From: Venturia oleaginea
Lineage: Eukaryota > Ascomycota > Dothideomycetes > Venturiales > Venturiaceae
DNA: 64,000 bases
Reading direction: 5' to 3'
Assembly (NCBI GenBank): GCA_013176395.1
Contig: JABMLP010000011.1
Span: 310,001 to 374,000, forward strand
Shown: piece after piece, positions 33,538 through 43,777 of the stretch
Numbering within the stretch: the stretch's first letter is position 1
Layout: every line of letters starts with the position of its first letter
Notes under the pieces: generated by a model
The model's input: the letters and a program-made list of their open reading frames with translations, nothing else
Databases searched by the model: none
Told to the model about the DNA's origin: nothing
Made by a program: the position numbers and the translations under genes

Positions 33538-34671
33538 ATAGAACTAACTTTCTATCAGAGAGCTGATGGCTAGGATCGTGCCGATACTTTTGATTTCTCT
33601 CGCTTTATGCCTTATTTTTGTCTTGCAAAACTCTGTCCAGCCTTACCACAGTAGTGCGTGCCAATTGTTCTCTATGAGGCTATCGGCAATAATGAGTGAA
33701 TCAAGGCGCTCAGCAATTTTTATTTTTATTTTCACTGAATCCCACTTGGACGGTATTGAGCCTACCAGAGCGTGCTAGAGAATACACTGGCGGGACGTGC
33801 CAAAATGGCGAATTTTTTCGCCGTGATTCACTCATTATGGCCAATAATTTTACTATATCCAGTCCAGCACTCAACATCGATAAAAAAGTCCAGTTTTACC
33901 TTGCTCCAACGCCTGCCCATTCTTGGCTTGTGCAGCTGAACAGCCGGAACCCTATCGCTCAGGTTGTCTGGAATACTTCGGTGATGAAAACCAATGAAAG
34001 GATTGATGATCGATCATGATTCATTCCGATAGCTAGGGAGCTTCGGGCCCAAAAAGAACGTGTGGGGCGAGGCGGCACGCCATGAAAAGGGATTGTAAAA
34101 TTAGATGCAAAAGTATATCCGTCCAAGGTGAAGCAGGCGTATCCTCGCGTCCGATCTCAAAGAGACGGTCCTGGCGTCGTTCCGTGTCGATCAAATCTTG
34201 ACATCCGACGAATCATCCAGACAACCTTCTCACCATGCATCCATAATTTCTAAGAACCCGTATCCTCGCAACCCCGAATCCTCAGAATGGGAACGTAATT
34301 CAATGATGCGGCCGAGCGAAGAGCGACTGTCGGTTGCTTCGTAAAATGTCTAAGGATGTGAATATGCGAAGAGCTCGCAGAGAGTGCTGTGTCTGCAGAT
34401 GATAGATTTGCTGCGTTGCTCCATGAAGGCCTCAGGCATTCAGGCCGGTATAGGCAGACTTCCGGATTGGGACTGCGCCTCCGAATTAGGACTAGTACAG
34501 CCTCGCGCATTGAGGCTATACTTCCCGTGAATGAAACTTTGGTACTCACCTTAGGATCGATATCGATGATTTTCTCGCAATTGGATCTTGAAAACTCGCC
34601 AGGATACTATCTCCATATAATTTTACTTGAGAGGTTCAACAGGTTATCAAAGGGAAGAACCTGAAAACCGA
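33538..34671. other. gene-free stretch containing a MITE
   Basis: Apart from the short inverted-repeat element at 33689-33838, no coding or RNA feature is supported. Confidence 0.5.
33689..33838. mobile_element. 150-bp MITE with 20-bp inverted repeats
   Basis: ataatgagtgaatcaaggcg (33689-33708) and cgccgtgattcactcattat (33819-33838) are complementary but for one base. The ends read TA-ATGAGTGAATC, compatible with a TA target duplication and hence a Tc1/mariner-derived miniature element. It has no coding capacity. Confidence 0.7.
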
Positions 34672-34929
34672 CTATTGCCCAACCAAAGCCTCCCTAGCTA
34701 ACCTACAACAATCACCCTTTTGATACAACCCCTTAATAGCCTGACAAACACCGCTCCTCCAATCATCACGACCAACACCAACACAACCACCCTTGATATA
34801 CAACCCCATCAAATTCTGACACCCCACCGGTCGAAGCGACAATTCAACCCAACCACTCGACGCCATCGCCTGCAGCAAAGGTAAAAGAAACGGTCCAAGT
34901 TGAAGCATTAATGTCGAAAGTTGCAGCAC
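34672..34929 (-). CDS. cysteine-bearing coding segment, unassigned exon
   Basis: The minus frame ends at 34672 with AREALVGQ and reads VELSLRPVGCQNLMGLYIK, GGCVGVGRDDW, GVCQAIKGLYQKGDCC. Composition and regular Cys spacing look protein-like, but no plausible ATG is present. It lies 105 bp downstream of the repeat-rich gene at 35035-36390 on the same strand and may be its last exon, or the end of a separate small gene. Splice sites joining them could not be fixed. Confidence 0.4.
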   Translation of the reverse strand: MLQLSTLMLQLGPFLLPLLQAMASSGWVELSLRPVGCQNLMGLYIKGGCVGVGRDDWRSGVCQAIKGLYQKGDCCRLAREALVGQ

Positions 34930-35034
34930 AACTGCTAAATCCGGTTTCTTCCACGTCCCGAATCGTGATGGCTTTTTGGGTCTGCAATTCGAGGGCGCCG
35001 ATGTAGGCGAGATCTCCTCGTCGCCACAAGACCG

Positions 35035-36390
35035 TCATAAGCGTCCGCATGACGGACACCCGTGATTGTGCTGTTGTTGATGTTGTGGAGGGTTGCATAT
35101 AGGACATTGCTGTGGGGGGTAACATCTTCTGTATCCCTGGTCCCAAGAAAAGTTGTTACCAGAGTAGTAGGGGGGACCTGAGTTTTGGCACGAACAAGAG
35201 TTGTGGCCATGTTCATGGTCCTGGTTATGGTTGTGGCCGTGATCTTGGTTGTTCACACCATTGTTGCCGCTCTGGCCCCGGTTGGGCTTGGTAGAATCAG
35301 AAGTGTTCACGTTCCTTCCTCCGTTAGACGCGTTTATATTTGAGTTTGAGGCCGAGCTGCTGGTTGTGCTCTGGTTATTGTTCGGATGGTTAGTACCGGC
35401 GGAAGTGTTTGTGCTCGTGCCATTGGTTGTATTGGAAACGCCGTTCGTGCTGGAGGTGTTATTTCCACATGAGGTATTGCCTGCACCTGAGGTATTGTTC
35501 GCACCTGAGGTATTACTCCCACCTGAGGAATTGTTCCCACCCGAGGTATTGTTGCCACCTGAGGAATTATTCCCGCCTGAGGTATTGTTGCCACCTGAGG
35601 TATTATTCCAACCTGAGGAATTCTTCCCGCCTGAGGTATTACTCCCACTTGAGGAATTGTTCCAACCCAAGTTATTGTTCCCACTACCTGAGGTATTGTT
35701 CCAACCCGAGTTATTGTTCCCACCACCTGAGGTATTGTTCCAACCCGAGTTATTGTTCCCACCACCTGAGGTATTCTTCCCACCTGAGGTATTGTTCCCA
35801 CCTGAGGAATTGTTCCAACCCGAGTTATTGTTCCCACTACCTGAGGTATTGTTCCCACCTGAGGAATTGTTCCAACCCGAGTTATTGTTCCCACTACCTG
35901 AGGTATTGTTCCTACCACCTGAGGTATTGTTCCTACCACCTGAGGTATTATTCCAACCAGAGTTATTGTTCCCACTACCTGAGGTATTGTTCCCACCTGA
36001 GGTATTATTCCCACCTGAGGTATTATTCCCACCTGAGTTATTGTTCCCACTACCTGAGGTATTGTTCCAACCCGAGTTATTGTTCCCACCACCTGCGGTA
36101 TTGTTCCCACCTGAGGCATTGTTCCCACCTGTGGCATTGTTCCCACCTGAGTTATTATTCCCACCACCTGAAGTATTGGTTTGCTGTCCTTGGGAAGAAT
36201 TTTCGTTCGTGGTCGTATTGGTAGTCTGAGACTGCGTTCCATTCTGCTGGCCTGAGCCTTGCTGGGTCGTATTATTTTGTTGTCCTGAAACAGTGTTCGA
36301 TGCGCCGCCGTTTGGATTCGTCGCCCATTGTGGTTGTTGGCTATTATCTGCATAATCATCTTCGGATGTAGGACATTCACAGCGGCAGCA
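35035..36390 (-). CDS. Asn/Gly/Ser/Thr-repeat protein with Cys-rich ends, 5' end unresolved
   Basis: The minus-strand frame starts after a possible intron end (AAGTCAG at 36391) with CCRCECPTSEDDYADN, then a Gln/Asn/Thr-rich linker. A long tract (about 35470-36180) of units such as NNTSGG, NNNSGW and NNSSGG follows, then a His-rich linker (NNQDHGHNHNQDHEHGHN) and a Cys-rich tail (RRCYPPQQCPICNPPQ, GCPSCG). Repeat units are multiples of three bases. NNT and NNS form many potential N-glycosylation sites. It resembles cell-surface or secreted low-complexity proteins, but no signal peptide is visible because the first exon was not found. No known family is recognised. Confidence 0.5.
   Translation of the reverse strand, partial: CCRCECPTSEDDYADNSQQPQWATNPNGGASNTVSGQQNNTTQQGSGQQNGTQSQTTNTTTNENSSQGQQTNTSGGGNNNSGGNNATGGNNASGGNNTAGGGNNNSGWNNTSGSGNNNSGGNNTSGGNNTSGGNNTSGSGNNNSGWNNTSGGRNNTSGGRNNTSGSGNNNSGWNNSSGGNNTSGSGNNNSGWNNSSGGNNTSGGKNTSGGGNNNSGWNNTSGGGNNNSGWNNTSGSGNNNLGWNNSSSGSNTSGGKNSSGWNNTSGGNNTSGGNNSSGGNNTSGGNNSSGGSNTSGANNTSGAGNTSCGNNTSSTNGVSNTTNGTSTNTSAGTNHPNNNQSTTSSSASNSNINASNGGRNVNTSDSTKPNRGQSGNNGVNNQDHGHNHNQDHEHGHNSCSCQNSGPPYYSGNNFSWDQGYRRCYPPQQCPICNPPQHQQQHNHGCPSCGRL
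35470..36180. repeat. in-frame minisatellite coding NNxSGG units
   Basis: About 40 imperfect units of 15-30 bp on the + strand built from cacctgaggtattgttcc and cgagttattgttcccac. Period multiples of 3 keep several frames open on both strands, giving long spurious frames. Confidence 0.85.
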
Positions 36391-36472
36391 CTGACTTTAC
36401 GAAGGAACAAAATTAGCCTCAGGTTCGTTTTATTTCTACGCTACCTACAAGCAGGGCATACTGCAAAGAAAA

Positions 36473-37297
36473 TCAAAACTCGTACCCCATGATGTAGCCC
36501 TTTCTGTTCTGTGGTGGGATGATAGGCTGAGAACCGTCGACCTCCTGAACAAACATCCGCCCCTGGAATTGATTGAATGGAACACCTTTGGTTGCTGAAT
36601 CGATAGATAAATTGGGGCCAAGCGTGAGGAATTGATCGGATTCGCCTGAAAAGTGTGTTAGGACACTTGGGATGGATTCCAAGGAGAGCGAATGACTTAC
36701 GGTATGCGTCTCCTTTGTAAACCTCGGCCACCTTGTCGAAGTATTCGTTGGCTACCTTCGCGTTTGGGAAAGTGAGCAGATACTTCTTGCCCGTCCCAAC
36801 CTGCACGGCATACGCGTAAAATACGCCGTTGGAGGGAGGACATGTCTTGCTATGCGGCTTTGAATCATTTTGCTGGCCCGAAGGATTTCTGCTGCCGTTT
36901 CCGCTGCCGTTTCCGTTGGATACATTTGTATTATTAGGGGCGTTGTTGTTTGCAGGCGCGGGTTTCTTTTCGGGATCCTTGGTGAGCAGATTGATATTGC
37001 CTTTGCCCTGTTCACCTCCAACATTGAGTAGGTCCTGCAAACTTGGTGAGTGGGGGATTCTCAGTAGACATTACTGCTGCTACCAACCTTTCCTTTCGCT
37101 GTGTCAAGATCTGCGAGGTTTCCCAGCAAGGCATCACGCTTGGTCTCTTCGCCCTGCGCTGGGCCAGCCGCACCTGGTGCACCTGGAACACCTGGAACTC
37201 CGCCAGGAACTGCAGAACCGAGATCTGGGACAACACCAGGTGCTACTCCGCCAGCAGCACCCGTGGCTGTTTTGGCGACGCCTCCGAGAGCGTCCAT
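36473..37297 (-). CDS. uncharacterised Gly/Pro- and Asn-rich protein
   Basis: ATG at 37297. Exons are 37297-37088, 37034-36701 and 36645-36473. Intron 1 (37035-37087, GTTGGT to TTTGCAG) and intron 2 (36646-36700, GTAAGT to TTTTCAG) join a consistent frame of about 238 residues. The N-terminus is a collagen-like Gly/Pro/Ala stretch (GVPGVPGAPGAAGPAQG), the middle is Asn/Gly/Ser-rich, and the C-terminal half is globular (FYAYAVQVGTGKKYLLTFP, FQGRMFVQEVDG, NRKGYIMGYEF). No signal peptide or known domain is seen. It ends 83 bp before the repeat-rich gene on the same strand. Read-through into that gene was considered but no consistent splice was found. Confidence 0.65.
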
Positions 37298-38324
37298 TTC
37301 GAAGTTTAGACTCAAAAACGAATGAGTGGAATTGTGAGTGGCCAGACAGGTCAGATGGAGGGAGTAATGAATAAATTGCTATCTGGCTACTGCGTTGGAC
37401 TTATATTCGCGATAGAAATCCAGGAGATGGAAAGTTGAGACGAGCTGTTAGGTTGTAGTAGTAGAAGCATAGCCACATATATTCAACGTGCGGATTGTAG
37501 CGCCGTAGCGGAATCAAAAGCAATACGTTGCAAAGGGCAGATTTTGGCAGCTGATCGTCACGGGAAGTCATTGCTACTCCTACCCTCAGCTTCACTTGGA
37601 CAGCCCGCTTGGACTAGATGTGCGCATTGTGCATCAACGTGCAAAGAAGGAAGATGTTTGAGAGACAAGCTCGACCGAGTCGACTCACCGTCGGGATATT
37701 GTGGTTTCGATGTTGACGAGGCCAGATGCAACTCGACTCGATTTGTTTTTTGATCGGCTGAGACAGCTGCAGATCAGATATTCCGTCTCCAAACAGGAAC
37801 TTGGCATCACAAAATAGGAAGCTTGTGGGGTATAATGTACGGATCGACGGTTAATGGCTGTCTGCACCGGAAGCCATTGCAAGACCAGCAGGAACGGGAT
37901 GATCCGGAGTCGATGCTTCGATGGGTGTGAAGTCCCTAGCTGGCGTCGGCGATGAGTGGAGTTGAGCGTTGAGGTGTGAAAAGAAGAAGTGGTGGCGGCA
38001 GAGGAGGAGAAGCACGACGCTTCGGGCCGTCTCGAATCCGCCTCAAGCCCGACATGGCAGAACCCATAGACCACATCTCACTTTTCAGCTCACCACCGAC
38101 AAAAATCAACACCCACCGATAAAAATCAACTACCACCGATCAAAATCAACTACCACCGATCAAAATCAGCAACCACTGACGAAATCATATGCACGCTTCG
38201 TAGCTGATGATGCTGATCATCATAAAGGTCAGAGGCCATAGCTTCAAGTGGCATTGCAGCGAGCTCTTCAATGCTCGACCCCTTCCCCGACTGATTCCTT
38301 CGTCCTTGAACCATCGTTGTCAAC
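37298..38324. other. intergenic region between divergent genes
   Basis: Separates the minus-strand gene at 36473-37297 from the chitin-binding gene at 38325. It contains a 20-bp tandem repeat (38094-38172). No gene supported. Confidence 0.5.
38094..38172. repeat. 20-bp tandem repeat, about four units
   Basis: Units of the type caccgatcaaaatcaactac, about 150 bp before the start codon of the chitin-binding gene. Confidence 0.8.
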
Positions 38325-39938
38325 ATGAGGTTCCAGGCTCATTGTAAGCCTTGGGTATCTCTACTCATCTTCTCTCTCTTTGCATCTGCCATCCGCCAAT
38401 GCACACACGAGGACCGCAATCGACCTCTCAAACCCGGCCAGTGCCTGACCCAATGTGCTGCTATCGACGGAAAGGTTACCTGTCCAGGGAATCCGCCAGT
38501 CACTGCCAACCAGGATGAATGCGACTTTCTGACTGTCGTCCGAGACTCGAACGGGAAAGTCATTGACCAATGTTGCACAAGAGATCCAGAAAAGCCCTCT
38601 AAGAAGCGGCCCCAATGCGGTAAAAACTTCGGCTGGCTCGAGTGCGACCCAGACAATGGATTTGGGTCATGTTGCTCCAAGGACGGGTATGTCTTCATGA
38701 GAATATTAAATATCAAAGCTTAGTACTAAATACTCGCAGCTTGTGTGGCTCGGGCGATGAATACTGCGGACGTGGCGGTGGAGGATGTGACAGCACATGC
38801 GATACATGTCCTGGGCCACGAAATGACAGACGTTGTGGGAAAGACTTCAACGACGCTGTGTGTAAACAAGGTCAATGTTGCTCCAGTAGAGGGTATGTAG
38901 CCGCCGAAGACGATGATGAAACTATACCAACTGACAACGACAGCTGGTGTGGAACGACGGACAATCATTGTCAGGTCGAGAGGGGCTGTCAGGGTAGCTG
39001 CAAACCATCTGGATTCGGTGCAAACCGTTGCGGCGCTCAGGCTGGTGGCAGGAGGTGCGACCCACGCGGCGAATTTGGTGGTTGCTGCTCCAAGCACGGG
39101 TAAGTTTTGGCTCCGTGAATCATGCTAATAAGAGACGTGCTGAAAATCCTACAGATTCTGTGGTACCTCGCAAGCGCATTGCAACAAGGATCAAGGATGC
39201 CAAAGTGGATGTGACGAACGACCGCCTCCGAAAGACCCGGACAATCAGAAACCATTAATACCCAATAGACCTCCAAGAACATCGGATGGCGATGACGAGG
39301 ATCCCGACTCCCCTCCGAGACCCCCTCCCAAGACCCCCGGCAGAGATCGTGAGGACCCCGACTCCCCTTCGAGACCCCCTCCCAAGACCCCTGGCAGAGA
39401 TGACGAGGATCCCGAGTCTCCTTCGAGACCCCTTCCCAAGGGAAGCGGAGACGACGATCCCAACAAAAAACGCCCCGAGGATTGCCCACCATGTCCAGCC
39501 TGTCCCAAGACCGAATGTCCCCCTCCGCCAAAGAAAAATCCAGCATCTGGACCCAAGTTCGACGCCAGCACTGCAAACAAAGTCCTCGCCTGCCTATGCG
39601 ACGAGGGAGATGAGCCTACGGCCCATAAGCTTGCTCCCCAGAAACTCGGTTGCCCTTGGCACAACAGAGAAAAGACACAAATCAAAGGGAAAAACTTCGA
39701 GTATGAATGCTTCAGGTGGCAAACATCGGACCAATATGAATACATCATTGGAGATTCGCTTGAGTACTGTGGGGAGTTGTGTGCTGCTGATAGCAGATGT
39801 GCATCCGTCAATTTCTTCCTCTCACACGCTCGCTTTGAGGGTCGACCGGCTTGTACGCTCATCGTGGGACCGAGGCGCGGCGAGAATCCAGTTGAGCCCT
39901 CATCTAGCGTGTTTGGGGGTAGTCTTAAGCTTAGTTAG
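38325..39938 (+). CDS. secreted protein with three chitin-binding (CBM18/hevein) domains
   Basis: Exons are 38325-38686, 38740-38892, 38944-39099 and 39155-39938, giving 484 residues. All three introns (53, 51 and 55 bp; GTATGT or GTAAGT donors) have the same phase and each falls inside a CBM18 domain at the same Gly codon. The signal peptide is WVSLLIFSLFASAIRQ. The hevein-like domains are CGKNFGWLECDP to CDSTCD, CGKDFNDAVC to CQGSCK, and CGAQAGGRRC to CQSGCD, each with the CCSxxG(L/W/F)CG core that binds chitin oligomers. A Pro/Asp/Arg linker with repeats (RPPPKTPGR) and a CPPCPACP stretch follows. The C-terminus is Cys-rich with a PAN/apple-like look (YCGELCAADSRCASVNF). It probably binds cell-wall chitin outside the cell. 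Such proteins can shield fungal chitin from plant defences, but that role is inference. Confidence 0.9.
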
Positions 39939-40601
39939 GATAGTGTGGGATTGGTATTTTCAAGATTGAACTCCGAGAAAGCTTTCGACGGGCTACAAGA
40001 GATGTGTTCAACTAGGAGAAACTTGAATAATGTGATGGTGATAAAACATGGATTTAGGCCTCGGATGAGAAAGACAATTGTACGTAGTTCATGCGTTAAT
40101 GTTTGAAGAGTAGATAGTTGAAAAAAGGCTCTTTTCGTCGTTTCTATGTTCAAAGAGTTACTATATACCGGTTTGGCTAAAGTGTGTAGAGTAAGAGGGT
40201 ATATTGTTACGGGGAACTCGTTTCTCAACACAGTTGATTGTGTCAAGACCTTCTTGACACCTGTGTGCTTTTGTTCTGGTCCGCGGGTCTGGATTAAGGG
40301 CAATATCAGTCTGAAAGTACCTACCGTAAGTACCTTCCCTTACTCAGGTTCTTTGGAGGCTCACTAGATCCTAGCCGTCCGATGTATCTCCCATTTCAAT
40401 TGTCGTCTAACCGATTTGATCCTCAGATCAATCCTGAACGCTTGTCGGTTAGTATGAAGGTTGGGGGTGGGCTTGCTTCGTGTGCATATGACTTGTGCTT
40501 GATTGTATCTAAGTAAAAGGTCGTTGCTGTAGTAGGTTGAAGAAGCTCCTATGTGAGAAACATAACATGTGACGGCACGGCATGGCTATCCTGCAGTCAC
40601 G
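39939..40601. other. intergenic region, possible solo LTR
   Basis: No gene. A stretch from TGTTACGGGG (40205) to ATAACA (40567) has LTR-like TG...CA ends and about 363 bp, but no target duplication or second copy here, so this is weak. Confidence 0.3.
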
Positions 40602-41311
40602 TTACTTCGTGGCCTTAGCGTGGCGTGCACAGCCACCTGTGGCTAAAGCGCTACATCTTTGCGCTTCCGAGGTCTTTTGCTCTCTACCTAAGATTCTCTT
40701 ATCACACCCAGTACTTAGAGCAATAGACCGATCTATGACCTCTTTTTCTTGCCGTGACACGCGTCGGCGTGCCAAGTCTCGAACTCGTTGAGAGTACTTG
40801 CACTTCAACGGCGAGAAGCAGACCACATCAAGCGGCTGGAGGATATGCGATGAATAAGGTGGCATACAGAGCGTTAGCATCTTATGTTCGAGGCAGTAGT
40901 CCTTGAAATCCTGGTTGAGATGGCTCGATTGAAGGCCATCTTGAGCTCATCTGAGCGCGTTACGAACCTCTCAGCCCAGTTTTTCCCTACTGGCTCTCCA
41001 CCGCGTACACCCAGCAGTTTATCCGCCATATCTGCCACCTCACACAGCCGGGGCGTAAATCCTCGCAAATCGAGGTCGAGGATATATTGGACAAGCTTTT
41101 GCTCTTCTGTTGCAGTGAGCTTATGGGAGTTTGGGCGAGTTTGAGATGGAGAGGTAATTCCGCAGAGCCGATCAGAGAGCCTTTGGTGTTTGATGATGAA
41201 GGCTGCAGCAGCGCGCCGTAGGCTTTGAAATTGGCCAGAGATATAGGCCTGAAGAGCGAGATCAATTCTGCCTTCTTCTTGAACGGCTATTGCATTGCGT
41301 TGATGAGACAT
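40602..41311 (-). pseudogene. pogo/Fot1-type transposase remnant, catalytic core deleted
   Basis: ATG at 41311 opens a CENP-B-like DNA-binding region (ALQAYISGQFQSLRRAAAAF, then KNWAERFVTRSDELKMAFNR) running to 40874. The DNA then jumps, in another frame, to the far C-terminal part of the same family (MPPYSSHILQPLDVVCFSPL, 40880-40602). The intervening DDD/E nuclease domain, some 200 residues in full-length family members, is absent. It is an internally deleted copy with no nuclease, and it could in principle still encode a DNA-binding domain alone. Confidence 0.8.
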
Positions 41312-41348
41312 TGCGTGTTGAAGAGGATAAGGGCTGTGCCAAGGAAAA

Positions 41349-41399
41349 GTGGCCGGCTCGGTGGTGTGGCCGGCTCGGTGGTGTGGCCGGCTCGGTGGT
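41349..41399. repeat. 17-bp GC-rich triplicate
   Basis: Three perfect units of gtggccggctcggtggt just upstream of the pogo remnant's start (it lies on the minus strand). Possibly the degraded terminal or subterminal repeats of that element. Confidence 0.85.
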
Positions 41400-42076
41400 G
41401 GAATACGTTATAATTTCGGTATATTTTGGTAAAATCGCCGAGTATAACTTTAGTACCTACAACAAAGTCGCCTCTCCAACTCTACCATTCCAGTACTACA
41501 TTAGAATAGGTAAACAATTGATTTAAAACCATCTACGAAGTTAGTATTGAAATCGAATCAGCAGTTCCAAGTATGTGAGTAAATAACCCTTCCTCGCAAT
41601 ATCATCTCTAAAAAGATAGGTTCAAGTTGAATTGAAGATTGGCTTCAAAAGGTCAAAGGCAAAGAGACATTGTCACTACTCCCGTCACTAAAGTTCCATA
41701 CGGACTTGTGTAAAAACTACGATTTCATGTCTGTGTCTGCCTATCTATCATCATCCCCTCTTCATCTCTTCCGCATTAGGAGAGAGAAACCCAAATAATC
41801 GGACAACATCCTCAACCAGCCAAGAAAGAAAGAAGACAACGCCAAACAATGCATAATCAAACTCAAAAAGTTGTCTCCCACTTCACATAGGGCTCGGAGA
41901 GAACTTGGTAAACGGAAAAAGTACAAGCTGTTTGGCGTAGGATATGTGTGAGAAGAAAGGGGGCCTTGCGGCCACGATCTATCTTGCTCTCACAGAGATT
42001 TCATCCTGGCCATATCAAAAGAAAAAAAAAATTGTCTCCTCGCCCATAGCGCTGCATCCAGTAATAGTCCATATCA
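41400..42076. other. intergenic region at compartment boundary
   Basis: AT-rich, with no gene supported. It separates the last transposon remnant from the first housekeeping gene. Confidence 0.5.
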
Positions 42077-43777
42077 TCAGCCAGCAGACTTATTTTTCTT
42101 CGCCTTTTCCACTGCCTCAATGTTTAATTCTGGCCTAGGCTCAGCAGCAGCGGTGCTACTATGTCCTTCCTCTTCCTCAACTATCATATCGTTAGCCGTG
42201 TGTGCTCCAAGCTTTTCGACACTGGCTTCACCAGTCTCATCTTGCAGCCTCTTCACACTGGATACAATGGCATCAGCTTCGCTAACGGAACCACGGATGG
42301 TGTCTGGATCGCCTTCGACGCCAATGGAACCCGAGTCCTTCAAGGCCTTGAGTGCTTTGTTGTCATAGCGGACGACCATGCAAGAGAGGTTGTCTGTTGA
42401 AAATCGGGCCAAAGCATGGTCGACGAGCTGTTTAGAGGCGGCTTGCGGGTCGTGAATGTTGCGAATCAGATCTACAGCTTCTTGATCAGAGCAGACATCC
42501 CATAGCTGTGAGATCAATTAGCGTTTCGAGACTTACTAGATATCAGGAAAACTTACGCCGTCACAAGCAAGAATCATAAACTCATCAGTCTCGTGCTGGA
42601 TAACAGTTTCGGTGGTATAAGGATGTCCCGTGACCAGATCCTTCATATACGCGTCTCCCAAAGCGCGTGTGACAGCCAAAACGCCATTGACGCGATTATT
42701 CAAAATCAGGCCCCCAGCATTCGAAACGCGCCGACCTTCTTGTTCATCGCTGCCCTTGTGATCGTAAGACAAACGTAATGCACGACCATTGCGACACAAA
42801 ACTATCCGAGCGTCGCCGACATTGGCAGTGTAGAGCACGCGCTGTCTAGACGACGCGTCCTTGAGCTTCTCTGCAGCTTGCGCGGGTGTCGGAGCATCGG
42901 GTACAATGCTAGCTTCTGGCCCGCTATCAGCAGATGCCTTGGCTGCAGCTTGGTTGAGATATGTCGATCCTGTGGCAGACGCGTTATTTGGCACTCTATC
43001 CTCCCAGCGCAAGACGGCGATGACGGCCGTACATCCGCTGTTCTTGACTGGAAGCTTTTCCAATTGCTGATCGACAGAGGTGAAGGTTTGATCGAGAAGT
43101 TCAGGAATGGGTGTGCTGGGATTTCTGCGAATCGTGTCTTCTAGAATAAGATGGAGCTTCTTTCCACACCAGTCCGCGGCGAATGTACCTGCATGACCAT
43201 CGAAGATTGCGAAATAGCCATTGTCGGTCTCAGCAACGGATTGCTCGATGGGATTTGTTGCAAGCTCAGATTTCGTTGCGACATCGGTTGTTGAGGTAGC
43301 CTGCGGCGTGCTTAAGAAATTATAAAGATAGGCGTGCGTGTCCTCCATCGTTCTCCGACATTTCTTGTTCTTGTCCTCAGTGACGCCAACTCGAAAGGTC
43401 GACCGCGGGCCCGGCATCGATTCTCCTGCTGAATTGTTCAGCGAGCCTTGAGGAACACCCAGAGCGGGATCTGCCTTGCTGAGCCGTTGTATAGGAGTTT
43501 GGTCCTTTTCGGACTGAGTGGCCACGCTGTGGACATGGAAGGAGGATTTGGCGCTGGCGAAGATGTCTTTTGCTTTTGCGACGCCGCTACTTCTTCTCTT
43601 TCTCTCACTGTTTCCTGCATCGTCGCTAGACTTGCGGTTCGTGACGGGACTGCCAGGTGCTTCCAGCGCGCTTTCGGCCATAGGATTTGAGGGGTCGGTA
43701 GGGCTCTTTGGGTCGTTGGAGGATGTGTTTGCAGCGGCTTCGCCGTCCTTCGGTGAGGGGGCAGAACTGCCAAACAT
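42077..43777 (-). CDS. PP2C-type serine/threonine phosphatase
   Basis: Exons are 43777-42557 and 42505-42077, joined in phase 0 across a 51-bp intron (GTAAGT to TCACAG), giving about 549 residues. After a Ser/Ala-rich N-terminus come the PP2C motifs: [93 protein letters not shown] and [13 protein letters not shown]. These supply the Asp residues that hold the Mn/Mg pair. The protein dephosphorylates Ser/Thr, and fungal relatives (the Ptc1 group) dampen MAP-kinase stress signalling; assignment to that group is likely but not proven here. The frame stays open upstream to a possible intron end at about 43825 (CTGGCAG), so a short first exon may exist. Confidence 0.9.

Noticed and set aside
35249..36229. 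326-codon plus-strand frame rich in Pro-Glu-Val-Leu-Phe
   Set aside because: It is the complement of the Asn/Gly/Ser/Thr repeat tract, open only because the repeat period is a multiple of three. The minus frame has structured Cys-rich ends.
35334..36410. 358-codon minus-strand frame of QVGTIP repeats
   Set aside because: Another frame of the same minisatellite. It lacks the Cys-rich ends and any globular region.
36394..36490. Fusion of the genes at 36473-37297 and 35035-36390 into one
   Set aside because: The only usable donor (GTACGA near 36485) joins to the repeat gene in the wrong frame. Other joins give stops.
38893..38943. Uninterrupted reading through the second intron of the CBM18 gene
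   Set aside because: The stretch adds an acidic insert and breaks the hevein core. GTATGT...GACAG ends and the same phase as the other introns show it is an intron.
39037..39862. Minus-strand frames opposite the CBM18 gene
   Set aside because: Shadows of the Pro/Asp/Arg linker repeats in the real gene.
40205..40567. Solo LTR
   Set aside because: Only the TG...CA ends and length suggest it. No target duplication, second copy or inner sequence is visible, so it is kept as a remark only.
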